Source: Micromonospora pisi (GTDB lineage: Bacteria > Actinomycetota > Actinomycetes > Mycobacteriales > Micromonosporaceae). From it: a DNA stretch of 64,000 nucleotides. The position numbers and the translations under genes are program-made. Below, in pieces: positions 25,201 through 33,732 of the stretch; position 1 is the stretch's first letter; each line of letters opens with the position of its first letter. The notes beneath the pieces were generated by a model. The model was given only the letters and a program-made list of their open reading frames with translations, ran no database searches and was not told where the DNA came from. The stretch is taken from NCBI RefSeq assembly GCF_003633685.1, contig NZ_RBKT01000001.1, positions 372,001-436,000 on the forward strand. The letters are read 5' to 3'.

Positions 25201-25488
25201 GAATCCCCGGAGGGCTGGCGACTGATCGACTGGGAAACCGCCCTGGTCGCACCGCCGGAGCGCGATCTGTGGGATCTCGACCCCGGTGACGGCTCGATCC
25301 TGGACGCCTACGCCGAGGCGACGGGCGTGACAGCGCTGCCCGGGGTGCTGGAGTTGTACCGCATCCGTTGGGACATCTCGGACCTCGCGGTCGACGTCGA
25401 CCGCTTCCGCCGCCCGCACACCGGAAACGCCGACGACAAGCAGTCGTGGGAACTCCTGAACCGTCTGGTCGCCCGCCTGACGCGATGA
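25201..25488 (+). pseudogene. Aminoglycoside phosphotransferase-family C-terminal remnant
   Basis: The reading frame encodes ESPEGWRLIDWETALVAPPE and about 75 further residues, which is the end of an APH-fold kinase (the DxD-type LIDWE metal motif and C-terminal helices). The N-lobe and the HGDLH catalytic loop are absent, and no start with a ribosome binding site precedes it. It abuts the bicupin stop. It is a 5'-deleted pseudogene. Confidence 0.65.
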
Positions 25489-25549
25489 GCCCCCGCCCCG
25501 GTCATGCCGAGGGTCCGGGCTCGTGTCGGTCCTGGCCGCCGCTCGGCTT

Positions 25550-25703
25550 CTGATACGGGCGACGAACGCGCGCCAGGGGTCCGGTCCGAACGTCAGGACC
25601 GGGCCGCGCTGGTCCTTGCTGTCGCGTAGCCGACCACGCCCGCGACATTGTCCGCGACCTCTAGGCAGTCGCCGAGAATGCCAAAGGAGATCGACGCGGG
25701 CAT
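25550..25703 (-). pseudogene. DUF397-family gene broken by a frameshift
   Basis: Read leftward, one frame gives ILGDCLEVADNVAGVVGY and then stops matching. The next frame continues RDSKDQRGPVLTFGPDPW plus RAFVA. Together these make the conserved DUF397 core. The break, near 25624-25629, is explained by loss of one base, with TACGCGAC where TACCGCGAC is expected. DUF397 proteins usually accompany helix-turn-helix regulators; none is present here. The 348-bp interval 25489-25836 holds nothing else but this and a hairpin. Confidence 0.6.
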
Positions 25704-25777
25704 CGTCGGGGATCCCGGCCGCCGAACGTGTGACCGCACGTAGTCTTGCCGGAAGCGGTAACTCGGTTTTCTTCTAC

Positions 25778-25809
25778 ATGGAACAACGTGTACGCGCACG
25801 TCATTCCAT
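25778..25809. terminator. Hyphenated inverted repeat after the MarR gene
   Basis: Arms begin ATGGAA and end TTCCAT with ACGTG/CACGT inside, pairing 11 of 13 positions around a six-base loop. It lies 28 bases past the MarR stop on its transcript, so a terminator is the simplest reading. Confidence 0.4.
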
Positions 25810-25836
25810 GATCCTCTTTAGTGCGATCAAGGGTGG

Positions 25837-26316
25837 TCACACTTTCCGGCCGTGGTAGTCCACGAGAGTGGTGAGCAGCCGCGCGAGCTGCTCGCGTTGC
25901 GGCAGGGTCAGTGGCGCGAGCACCTCGTCCTCCACGTCGGCCAGCAGCTTGTCGAGCCTCAGCAGTTGGCGACCGCCCTGGGCGGTGAGGGTGATGAGGT
26001 TCTGCCGCTGGTCGGCCGGATTGGGCGAGCGTTTCACCAGTCCGCGATCACCCAGCTCGTTGATGACCGCGACCAGGTCGCTGCGGTAGATACCCGTACG
26101 GCTGCTCAGTTCCGACTGGCTGACCGGGCCGGACGCGTCGAGCGTGGCGAGCACCGCGTAGTGCCACTTGCGGGCATCCACCCGCGCCAGCTCCGCGTTC
26201 ACCAGTCGATCCGAGTGCATGGCGGCGAGGGACAGGAGTCGGGTCCGCAGGTGCCGCAGCCGCGCGACGGCGTCCTGCCGGTCGGCCGATCGCATGTCGG
26301 ACGTGGCGTCGCTCAT
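25837..26316 (-). CDS. MarR-family transcriptional regulator
   Basis: A 159-residue winged-helix regulator. The recognition region QSELSSRTGIYRSDLVAVIN (near residues 66-85) and the wing RSPNPADQRQNLITLT match the MarR fold. It is divergent from a haloalkane dehalogenase gene over a 95-bp interval holding a GTTAGT/ACTAAC dyad, so it probably represses both genes and responds to a small hydrophobic ligand, possibly a dehalogenase substrate. The start at 26316 has a weak ribosome site; an in-frame ATG lies at 26295. Confidence 0.9.
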   Translation of the reverse strand: MSDATSDMRSADRQDAVARLRHLRTRLLSLAAMHSDRLVNAELARVDARKWHYAVLATLDASGPVSQSELSSRTGIYRSDLVAVINELGDRGLVKRSPNPADQRQNLITLTAQGGRQLLRLDKLLADVEDEVLAPLTLPQREQLARLLTTLVDYHGRKV

Positions 26317-26336
26317 GCCATCATCGTACCCCTTGC

Positions 26337-26351
26337 GTTAGTCGCACTAAC
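26337..26351. promoter_or_regulatory. MarR-type operator dyad
   Basis: GTTAGT and ACTAAC are separated by three bases. A second GTTAGT half-site occurs at 26379-26384, 42 bp away. Both lie between the MarR gene and the dehalogenase gene. Confidence 0.6.
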
Positions 26352-26411
26352 AAACTAGCGTCGTCGTTCCCGAACACCGTTAGTGTGACGAACGATCGCG
26401 AAGGACTCGCC

Positions 26412-27278
26412 ATGCCTGAGATCAACGTGCTGGACTCGACGATCTACTACGAGGAGAACGGCGGCGGCACTCCCTTCGTCTTCCTGCACGGCAACCCCGG
26501 CTCGTCCCACCTGTGGCGCAAGGTGCTCCCCTCGGTCGACCTGCCCGCCCGCCTTCTCGCCCCCGACCTCATCGGCATGGGTCGCTCCGGCAAACCCGAC
26601 CTGCCGTACCGGTTCGCCGACCACGCCCGGTACCTGGACGCCTGGTTCGACCGGCTGGACCTGCACGAGGTGGTGCTCGTCGGCCATGACTGGGGAGGGG
26701 CGCTCGCCTTCGACTGGGCGGCCCGCCACCCCGGCCGCGCCCGCGCGGTGGCCTTCTTCGAGACCATCGTCCGGCCGATGTCCTGGGACGAACTGGGTGC
26801 CGGGCCGCGCTCACGGGCCGAGGCCATGCGGGGACCCGAGGGCGAGACACTGGTACTCGACCGGAACTTCTTCCTGGAATCAGCCTTCACCGGCGGGGTG
26901 CTGAACCCGCTGAGCGAAGACGACATGGCGGCCTACCGGATGCCGTACCCCACCCGCGACAGCCGCCGCCCCCTGCTGGAATGGGCCCGCTCGCTACCGC
27001 TCGACGGGGAACCCGCCGACGTCACCGAACGCGTTCAGCAGTACGGAAAGTGGCTGGCGAGCAGCGACGACATCCCCAAGCTGCTGCTCACCTTCGACTC
27101 CTCGCCCACCCTGCTCATCGGGAAGGAGATGGCCGACTGGTGCGGGGCGAACATCGCCGCCCTGGAGACCCGGGCCTGTGGCCCCGCCGGCCACCACGCG
27201 CCCGAGGACCAACCCGAGGCCATCGCCGAGTCGATCACCGACTGGGCCCGGCGACACCATCTGGCCGGCCACATCTGA
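26412..27278 (+). CDS. Haloalkane dehalogenase
   Basis: An alpha/beta hydrolase of 288 residues that replaces a halogen on a short alkane with hydroxyl. The halide-binding Asn is in HGNPGSS (near residue 28), the nucleophile is Asp 93 in GHDWGG with its Trp neighbour, the acid is Glu 117 (FFETI), and the base is His 261 (GPAGHHAPED). This is the DhaA/LinB-type arrangement. There is no signal peptide. GAAGG precedes the ATG at 26412. It is controlled, probably, by the divergent MarR gene. Confidence 0.92.
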   Translation: MPEINVLDSTIYYEENGGGTPFVFLHGNPGSSHLWRKVLPSVDLPARLLAPDLIGMGRSGKPDLPYRFADHARYLDAWFDRLDLHEVVLVGHDWGGALAFDWAARHPGRARAVAFFETIVRPMSWDELGAGPRSRAEAMRGPEGETLVLDRNFFLESAFTGGVLNPLSEDDMAAYRMPYPTRDSRRPLLEWARSLPLDGEPADVTERVQQYGKWLASSDDIPKLLLTFDSSPTLLIGKEMADWCGANIAALETRACGPAGHHAPEDQPEAIAESITDWARRHHLAGHI

Positions 27279-27312
27279 AGCACGAGACGTCCGCCGTGCC
27301 CCACCCCGCCGT

Positions 27313-28173
27313 TCAGTTCGGCCAGTCCCGTACCGCCTGTGCGACGTCAGGGTCGATGTCGTCGAGCATCGCGAGCACTTCCGACGGGGTCAGCTCAGGG
27401 CCTCGTGACACCTCGCACAGACGCCGGAACGCCGCCGGGCCGCCGTTCTTCCACAAACGCTGGGCAAGCAGTACGAGTCCGAACTCGAACCAGAGGTAGT
27501 TGGCCACCCCGCCCAGCCCATGGCCCTCCACGGGCTCCCGCATGCGGGCGAGCTCGCGTACCGGCCATGACACCGGCGCGGACCAGAACACCTCCGCCGC
27601 CTCCAGGGTCGGCAGCATCTCTGTCTCGACTTCCGAGAAGTACCCGACCATGCCGACGTTCGCGATGAACTCCCATAGCCAGAGGTTTACCGGATCTTCC
27701 CAGGTCGCGAAGTCGTGCGACAGGTGACTCATCTCGTGGGCCACGAACAGGTCGTTGAGCGGCGCGAGGTCGATCGGGTCGCCGTACAGGGCGTGCAACT
27801 GTCCCTTGGTCTGTTGCGACAACGTCGGAACAACATTGTCCAGGAGGGCATCCCACATGGGGGACGGTTCCTGACCGATCACCATCCGGTCGGTGGACAC
27901 GTGCACCACTCCGTAGATGGAGAACAGGCCGACCCTCGGCCAGTCCCGGGGACCGACCACAAAAAGCGGTGGCGTCGGCGGGGTGCCCACGGTCTCCGAC
28001 AACCAGGCAGCCACTCGTTGAACGCGCTCGGCGACAAATTGTCCCCGCTCCACCCCACCATCGCTGACGTAGACGGGGAACGGAAATCCCGTGACCTCGT
28101 GCAGTCCGCTGCTGTCCGGTGCGGGCCGCTCGGGTCGCGGCGGGGGTGCGTTGTCGTCAGTATCAGTACCCAT
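27313..28173 (-). CDS. HExxH putative zinc metalloprotein
   Basis: About 286 residues, not assignable to a named family by eye. The motif VAHEMSHLSHDF (near residue 158) is a zincin HExxH, and a Glu in LWEFIANVGMVGYF about 26 residues later could be the third ligand, as in gluzincins. There is no signal peptide, so it would act in the cytoplasm. The ATG at 28173 is preferred; a frame with start at 28224 is possible but has no ribosome site. Similar proteins annotated as DUF-type putative Zn-dependent proteases exist; substrate unknown. Confidence 0.7.
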   Translation of the reverse strand: MGTDTDDNAPPPRPERPAPDSSGLHEVTGFPFPVYVSDGGVERGQFVAERVQRVAAWLSETVGTPPTPPLFVVGPRDWPRVGLFSIYGVVHVSTDRMVIGQEPSPMWDALLDNVVPTLSQQTKGQLHALYGDPIDLAPLNDLFVAHEMSHLSHDFATWEDPVNLWLWEFIANVGMVGYFSEVETEMLPTLEAAEVFWSAPVSWPVRELARMREPVEGHGLGGVANYLWFEFGLVLLAQRLWKNGGPAAFRRLCEVSRGPELTPSEVLAMLDDIDPDVAQAVRDWPN

Positions 28174-28235
28174 ATCGGACCAATCGTAGAAACGGCCTAG
28201 CCGTGGCAATGGCTCACATGTCAAGGACGTCAGTG

Positions 28236-28277
28236 GGTGGGGTGGTCGGCGAAACGCGTTTCGGCGACCACCCCACC
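28236..28277 (-). terminator. Long near-perfect hairpin after GNAT gene
   Basis: The 42-base segment is palindromic except for one symmetric G-G pair: outer 13-base arms GGTGGGGTGGTCG and inner self-complementary CGAAACGCGTTTCG. It begins five bases past the acetyltransferase stop, on its transcript. Confidence 0.75.
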
Positions 28278-28281
28278 ATGA

Positions 28282-29115
28282 TCACGCCTTAGCGGTCTCG
28301 GGCCGCCAGGTCCACTCCGTGCGGTCGTACAACGGGGTGAGTCCGAGCCGGGCAACCTTGTTCAGCGACGGGTTGGCACCCTCCACCTCCGGCTTGTCGA
28401 CCTCGACGACAAGCCAGCGGCAACCGGCTGCGGCAGCGGCCTCGGCCCGGGCGGCGATCAGGGCCGACTGCACCCCGCGCCGACGATGGCTCTCCCGCGT
28501 CGCAGCGCAGTTGAGGTGCGCCGACTCACCGTCCAGGAACAGATTGGCGACGCCGACCATCTGATCGCCGTCCCACGCGGCGAACGCGTGGCACATGCCG
28601 CTCCGGGCCGCCGCCGACATGGACGCCGCCAGGTGCTCGTTCGGCGCGCCGAACAACTCCCAGGTCAACGCCGCCCACTCGTCGATCTCCTGGTCGCCGA
28701 CCGGCCCGACGCGCAAACCGGTGCTGGCCGGTTTGACGTCACCAACCGCACCGGCGCACTGCACCAGAGTCGCGCCCGGGGTGAGGCCGTGCGCGGCGGC
28801 GATCTCGGCCCAGTCACCCGGGAGAAATTCCGGGGCGATCTGAATGTGGACCAAGGGGCTGCCGTGCTCCCGGTAAAAATCGACGATCTCGGTGATCAGC
28901 TTCTCGGTAACCGGTTCGGTGATGCCGAAACCGAGCGCCTTGTTGAAAAAGCCACCCATCGGATCGTTGCGGAGGGACAACATCACCCCGCCGCCGATCC
29001 GGCCGGTAGTGACACCGAACGCCTCTAGCACCGACTCGGGCGCGTTCGCGCCCCAACGGTGCATGAACTCCGCCTCGACAAGTTCGGCAATCTTGGTCAG
29101 GTCAGCTCGCGACAT
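28282..29115 (-). CDS. GNAT-family N-acetyltransferase
   Basis: A 277-residue acetyltransferase. The C-terminal half has the acetyl-CoA site in HRRRGVQSALIAAR (near residue 215), preceded by FLDGESAHLNCAAT, and ends in a typical LGLTPLYDRTEW strand. The N-terminal half is a degenerate second GNAT-like unit. The acceptor is unknown. The ATG at 29115 follows GGAG at good spacing; a longer frame to 29259 lacks this. Confidence 0.85.
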   Translation of the reverse strand: MSRADLTKIAELVEAEFMHRWGANAPESVLEAFGVTTGRIGGGVMLSLRNDPMGGFFNKALGFGITEPVTEKLITEIVDFYREHGSPLVHIQIAPEFLPGDWAEIAAAHGLTPGATLVQCAGAVGDVKPASTGLRVGPVGDQEIDEWAALTWELFGAPNEHLAASMSAAARSGMCHAFAAWDGDQMVGVANLFLDGESAHLNCAATRESHRRRGVQSALIAARAEAAAAAGCRWLVVEVDKPEVEGANPSLNKVARLGLTPLYDRTEWTWRPETAKA

Positions 29116-29287
29116 GGGCACTCCGGTCAAGAGACGATCTCGCTGGCACGCCGTCATTGAACGCCGCAGGACGGCGAGAACGTAACGGCTGTCGCCGAGG
29201 TGTGATCGGGATCGCCACGGCAAACCGCAGGTCAGAAGCGGTGCGCAGGCGACGCCCAACGGTACGTGTCAGTAACCGGTGATGCCG

Positions 29288-30910
29288 TCAGGGGGCGCAA
29301 CTGTCGTCATGGCGCTCCAGCGAACTGCACCGGAACAGTGACGGGTTCACCTGCGACGGCGGCTGCCACCTCCGCGACGCCTGCTCGTAGTCGTACGCGA
29401 GGGAGAGCAGGGACGCCTCGGTGTAGGCGGTGCCGAGGAAGGACATGCCGACCGGGCGGCCGTTCGCCGGGTCGTACCCGATCGGCACCGCGACCGACGG
29501 GTACTGGGCGCGGGCGCCGATCCCGGCCGAGCCGCTGCCGACGAAGACGATCGCGTCCAGGGTCTGCGCCCGCAGCACCGAGTCGATCCGGTCCCGCGCG
29601 GCGGCGATGCCGGTGTCGCGGTTGGTCTCGTACGCCGCCTTTGCCACCGGGTCGGTCAGGTCGATCTCGTTCGAGGTGACCAGTTGGGTCTGGCCGAACT
29701 TGATCGTCCCCTCGGCCGCGTGCGCCAGGTTGTACCGGACCACGTCGTCCAGGGTGTCCATCGGCGCGCTGCGCGGCAACCGGGCCAGGTAGGCGTTCAG
29801 ATCCCGCTTGAACTCGTAGTCCAGGATGCCCGGCGGCAGCCCGCCGGTGCTGACGGTGACCGGTACGACGGTGGCGCCACGCGCCCGGAGCACGTCGAGC
29901 GCCTCGTTGAAGACGACCCCCTGGTTGCCGGTCGGGGTGCTGGCGACCCCGATCCGCTTGCCCGAAAGCGCCGTGGTGGACAGTGCCCGGGTGTAGTCGG
30001 TGCCGACCACGCCACTGCTGGTGGCGGTGACCGGGTCCTCCGGGTCGATCCCGGTGAGCGCGGTGAGCAGCGCGGCGGCGTCGTACACCGAACGGGTCAT
30101 CGGCCCGGCGGTGTCCTGGCTGGCGGCGATCGGAACCACACCGGTCCGGCTCACCAGGCCGACCGTCGGCTTCACCCCGACCAGCGAGTTCGCCGCTGAC
30201 GGGCTGAGAATCGACCCGGAGGTCTCGGTGCCGATGGTGACCGAGGCGAGCGCCGCGGCGGCGGCCGAACCCGAGCCGGAACTGGAGCCGCTCGGAGTCT
30301 GGCTCACGTCGTACGGGTTGAGCACCTGTCCGCCGAGTCCGCTGTAACCCGACGGCATCCCGTTGGTGGTGAAGTTGGCGAACTCGGTCAGGTTGGTCTT
30401 GCCGAGGATGATCGCGCCGGCCGCGCGCAGCCGGGTGACGAGGAAGGCGTCCTTGGCCGGGTACGAGTCGGCGAGGGCGAGCGCACCGGCGGTGGTCGGC
30501 AGCCCCAAAACGTCGATGTTGTCCTTGACCAGGACCGGAATGCCGTGCATCGGGCCACGGGCGCGGCCCTTGCGACGGTCGGCGTCGGCCTGGCGGGCCT
30601 GCTCGACGGAGTCCCGGGTCAGCACCCGGACCGCGTTCAGTCCCGGGCCGTTGCTGTTGAGCGCCCGGATCCGCTCCAGGTACGCCCCGACCAGTTCCTC
30701 TGAGGTGACCCGCCGGGCGTCGAGTGCCTGCCGCAGTTGCGGGATGCTGGCGCGCTCCAGGTCGATCGGGAACGGCCGGTGCCGGTCGGTCGCCTCGGTC
30801 GGCGTCCCGACGGAGGCGACGACGAGCGCTGCCGCGACGGCGAGCACGGCGGTGAGCAGGACGAGCCGGGACGCGTGTCGCGGCCGGAATAGCGCAACGG
30901 TCTGACGCAC
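29288..30910 (-). CDS. Secreted or membrane-anchored amidase (amidase signature family)
   Basis: A 540-residue amidase that hydrolyses a carboxamide. The N-terminus has a hydrophobic signal or anchor (VLLTAVLAVAAALVVASV), so the enzyme acts outside the cytoplasm. The catalytic Lys is in PVLVKDNID (near residue 130), and the Gly/Ser-rich SGSSSGSGSAAAAALA plus TETSGSI supply the Ser-cisSer-Lys triad. Length fits secreted amidases of this family. It starts with GTG at 30910 behind AAGGG. A hairpin at 30933-30958 lies just upstream. Confidence 0.9.
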   Translation of the reverse strand: MRQTVALFRPRHASRLVLLTAVLAVAAALVVASVGTPTEATDRHRPFPIDLERASIPQLRQALDARRVTSEELVGAYLERIRALNSNGPGLNAVRVLTRDSVEQARQADADRRKGRARGPMHGIPVLVKDNIDVLGLPTTAGALALADSYPAKDAFLVTRLRAAGAIILGKTNLTEFANFTTNGMPSGYSGLGGQVLNPYDVSQTPSGSSSGSGSAAAAALASVTIGTETSGSILSPSAANSLVGVKPTVGLVSRTGVVPIAASQDTAGPMTRSVYDAAALLTALTGIDPEDPVTATSSGVVGTDYTRALSTTALSGKRIGVASTPTGNQGVVFNEALDVLRARGATVVPVTVSTGGLPPGILDYEFKRDLNAYLARLPRSAPMDTLDDVVRYNLAHAAEGTIKFGQTQLVTSNEIDLTDPVAKAAYETNRDTGIAAARDRIDSVLRAQTLDAIVFVGSGSAGIGARAQYPSVAVPIGYDPANGRPVGMSFLGTAYTEASLLSLAYDYEQASRRWQPPSQVNPSLFRCSSLERHDDSCAP

Positions 30911-30932
30911 CTGTACGACCCTTCGATGAGGC

Positions 30933-30958
30933 CGCGCCCGGTCGGAGGGCCGGGCGCG
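30933..30958 (-). terminator. Hairpin between GNAT and amidase genes
   Basis: Nine-base perfect arms (CGCGCCCGG and complement) with an eight-base loop, 147 bases after the upstream GNAT stop and 23 before the amidase start. It may end the GNAT transcript or sit in the amidase leader. Confidence 0.4.
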
Positions 30959-31104
30959 AAGTGGATCCGAGACGGTGTCGATCTAGGAAGAGAACACGGT
31001 CCCGCTGTTGTGGCCGTGCGACACAGAGATTGCCATCCGGTAAACGATTTCGCTTGCCCGTACCCGGACTCTCGTCCATCCACTTCGGACCTCGCTGGGC
31101 ACCT

Positions 31105-31560
31105 TCAGACAGAACGTTGGCCGGCGGGCTCGCGCACCATGAACACGTCCACCGGATCCTCGGCCTCGAGAGTGAAACCGTGCCGCTCGTACAGCCGCCG
31201 GGCCGCACTGCCTTGCAACACCTGCAGCCGGACCGGGATGCCGTCGCGGTCGCACCGCTCCAACAGCTCGCGCAGCACCGCCGCACCGATGCCGCCGCCG
31301 TGCAGGTGCGGGGAGAGGTAGAAGTGCTCCAGCCAGTGGGCGTCCTCGGCCGGCCGCAGCGCCACGCAGCCGGCGAACGCACCGCCCACCTCGATCACCC
31401 AGGTGTGCGCCGGCACGAACCGCTCCCGCAGGCGCTGCCGAACCCGACACTCGTCGTACCGCCCGAGCCGCTCCAGGTCCGCCCGCAGCACCACGGCCCG
31501 CAGCTCGGCCACCGCCTCGACGTCCACCGCCGAAGCGGGTCGAAGCTCCCAGTCCGCCAT
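31105..31560 (-). CDS. GNAT-family N-acetyltransferase
   Basis: A small single-domain acetyltransferase of 151 residues. FYLSPHLHGGGIGAAVLREL (near residue 80) is the acetyl-CoA binding turn, with GGGIG in place of the usual QxxGxG. The C-terminal SAARRLYERHGFTL is also typical. The acceptor is unknown. It precedes another GNAT gene on the same strand by 53 bases. Confidence 0.88.
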   Translation of the reverse strand: MADWELRPASAVDVEAVAELRAVVLRADLERLGRYDECRVRQRLRERFVPAHTWVIEVGGAFAGCVALRPAEDAHWLEHFYLSPHLHGGGIGAAVLRELLERCDRDGIPVRLQVLQGSAARRLYERHGFTLEAEDPVDVFMVREPAGQRSV

Positions 31561-31613
31561 GATCGCAGACTACTGGCCGAGATTGTCCCGCCCCGGTGCA
31601 GGTCACGGGGCGG

Positions 31614-32105
31614 TCAGCGCAGCCGGCGCTCGTAGCAGAGCGACAGGTCCGAGCCCACGTAACTACCGAACGCCTCGATCGGGTGGTAACCCTCGCGCTG
31701 ATAGAAGCGCTGGGCGTCCGGCTGGGCGGTGCCCGTCTCCAGCCGAAGCGTGGTCCAGCCCCGGTCCATCGCGGCCGACTCCAGTGCCCGGAGCAGACCC
31801 GTTGCCACCCCGGTTCCGCGCGCGTCCGGGAGGACGTACATCCGCTTGATCTCCGCCGAGTCCCGGGACAGTTGGCGCAGTGCTCCACAGCCGAGCGGCC
31901 GGGCGGTGGCCACGTCGAGGGCGACGACAAAGACCGCGATGTCGGACTCCGACGGGGGTGTGCCGGGCTCGTGCTCGTCGGTGCCGTAGCGGGCGTCGAG
32001 TTCGGCGCGCTGCCGGGCCCGCAGGTCCCGACCCGCTGGATCGTCCCAGGGCCGGGTCTCGACACGCCATGGTCGCGCCACCTCGCCCCGCTCCACGTAC
32101 GTCAT
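31614..32105 (-). CDS. GNAT-family N-acetyltransferase
   Basis: An acetyltransferase of 163 residues. The acetyl-CoA loop is VLPDARGTGVATGLLRALE near residue 100, and the end QRFYQREGYHPIEAFG is the classic GNAT C-terminus. The region EIKRMYVLPDARGTG resembles PaiA-type acetyltransferases, but the substrate cannot be read. The ATG at 32105 is chosen; a GTG or longer frame to 32147 is possible. With the adjacent gene it forms a short acetyltransferase pair. Confidence 0.87.
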   Translation of the reverse strand: MTYVERGEVARPWRVETRPWDDPAGRDLRARQRAELDARYGTDEHEPGTPPSESDIAVFVVALDVATARPLGCGALRQLSRDSAEIKRMYVLPDARGTGVATGLLRALESAAMDRGWTTLRLETGTAQPDAQRFYQREGYHPIEAFGSYVGSDLSLCYERRLR

Positions 32106-32584
32106 GGGACCAACTGTCGCCCAACGCTGTCCACCGTTGCGCGCCACCCCCCGCTCCCAGCCACGCCAGGCGCCCGGAAGCAGGCATTTCCGGCACTGAC
32201 CCGGAGTCGGGAGCGACGAGCGTCGCTACGTTGGGTAGCTAGTGCTCGCTGGCCACTCATCGAAACGACTATCGTCGTCGATCGCTTTGACCAGGAGATT
32301 GATCCATCCGATGCTCTAGATGTCGCGACAACCCGACATGAGAGTCAACCCCAACATCACGCTAAGTATGCGGACATGAGCATCTCCGCAACTCTTTTGC
32401 CGCCCAACCCACGGTTCCGGCCCAAAGCAACGATGTAAGTGGTCTCTGGAAATTGATCTGTTACAAGCAAGACCTAGGAAGGCCACCTTTGGCAGGTCTA
32501 GCGTTCCCGGCTTAGAAAAGCCGTGCTAGCCCCGGTTCGGGCCGATTGATGCACAGCGATCAGCGCGTACAAGGAGGTCTCCGG
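32106..32584. other. Gene-free interval upstream of the second peptide-transport operon
   Basis: No coding frame with usual codon bias is seen, and base composition is less GC-rich than the surroundings. The downstream half holds two possible RNA hairpins: AGACCT (32470-32475) pairing with AGGTCT (32494-32499), and GGCTT/AAGCC with a four-base loop (32509-32522). An ideal AAGGAGGT at 32571-32578 follows. It is probably a long 5' leader or promoter region; no known riboswitch class is recognised. Confidence 0.45.
32571..32578 (+). promoter_or_regulatory. Ribosome binding site deciding a GTG start
   Basis: AAGGAGGT is seven bases from GTG at 32585, which fixes that codon rather than the ATG at 32546 or 32594 as the permease start. 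Confidence 0.75.
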
Positions 32585-33607
32585 GTGGAGCCGATGGTCA
32601 CAGGTCCGGGCGCAACCGGTGCCGGCGAGACGACCGGCCTCGCGGTGGCCGATCCGACACCGCCGTCGGCCAAGGTCAAGACCGTCAGCAAGTCGCCGAC
32701 CCGGATCGCCCTCGCCCGACTACGCACCGACCGGGTCGCGATGACCTGCGCCATCATCTGCCTGGCCTTCGCGTTGATCGCGATCTTCGCACCGCTGCTG
32801 GCCAAACTGGAGGGACAGAGCCCGACCGAGCTGCACCAGGACCTGATCGACGAGTTCGGCTTCCCGACCATCGGCCCCACCGGCGAGCACTGGCTCGGGG
32901 TGGAACCGCGCCTGGGGCGTGACCTCTTCGCCCGCTGGGTCTACGGGGCCCGACCCTCGCTCATCGTCGCGGTCACGGTCACCGCGATCACCACGTTCGT
33001 CGGGGTCGTCGTCGGCCTGGTCGCCGGCTTCTCCGGTGGCTGGGTGGACCGGATTCTCTCCTGGCTCATCGACCTGGTGCTGAGCCTGCCGTACCTGCTC
33101 TTCGCGATCGCCAGCTCGGCCGTGCTGGTGGCGATGTTCGGCGGCGCCGAGGGCGCCTCGTCGGAACAGGTCGCGAAGATCCGCTTCATCTCGCTGATCT
33201 GCGTACTCTCCTTCTTCGGCTGGGCCAGCCTCGCCCGGCTGGTCCGCGGACAGGTGCTCTCGCTGCGGGAACGGGAGTTCATCTCGGCCGCCCGGGTGCT
33301 CGGCGTACCGACCCGGCAGATCCTGTTCAAGGAGCTGCTACCCAACCTGGTCGCGCCGATCGTCGTCTCGGTGTCGCTGGCCCTGCCCGGCTACGTCGTG
33401 GCCGAGGCCGGGTTGACCGTGCTCGGTGCCGGACTGATCGAGCCCACACCGTCGTGGGGTCTCACCATCGCCGCCGCCGAGACCTACTACCGGGCCGACC
33501 CGCTCTACCTCTGGTTGCCGGTACTCGGCATCACCATCCTGGTGCTCGCCCTGAGCCTGCTCGGCGACGCCGTCCGCGATGCCTTCGACCCACGGACCCG
33601 CCGCTGA
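32585..33607 (+). CDS. Peptide ABC transporter permease, DppC-type
   Basis: Inner-membrane permease of about 340 residues. After an extended cytoplasmic N-terminus come a membrane segment (CAIICLAFALIAIFAPLL), the landmark HWLGVEPRLGRDLFARWVYGARPS, and five more segments; the EAA loop is LREREFISAARVLGVPTRQI. It opens a five-gene operon in which the DppC-type gene stands before the binding protein, unlike the usual binding protein first order. Confidence 0.92.
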   Translation: MEPMVTGPGATGAGETTGLAVADPTPPSAKVKTVSKSPTRIALARLRTDRVAMTCAIICLAFALIAIFAPLLAKLEGQSPTELHQDLIDEFGFPTIGPTGEHWLGVEPRLGRDLFARWVYGARPSLIVAVTVTAITTFVGVVVGLVAGFSGGWVDRILSWLIDLVLSLPYLLFAIASSAVLVAMFGGAEGASSEQVAKIRFISLICVLSFFGWASLARLVRGQVLSLREREFISAARVLGVPTRQILFKELLPNLVAPIVVSVSLALPGYVVAEAGLTVLGAGLIEPTPSWGLTIAAAETYYRADPLYLWLPVLGITILVLALSLLGDAVRDAFDPRTRR

Positions 33608-33732
33608 CCGGCGCCCCGCGCCACAGCCCGGACCGCCACAAGACCGGACCCGCCACCGACGGGGTCCGCCGCACAGGAAGACCGGAGCCGTCACCATCGG
33701 TCTCCGCCGAAAAGGAAGACAGGAGCACGTTT

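Noticed and set aside
32470-32522. Riboswitch candidate upstream of the second peptide operon
   Set aside because: Two simple hairpins only; no conserved core of any riboswitch class could be recognised.
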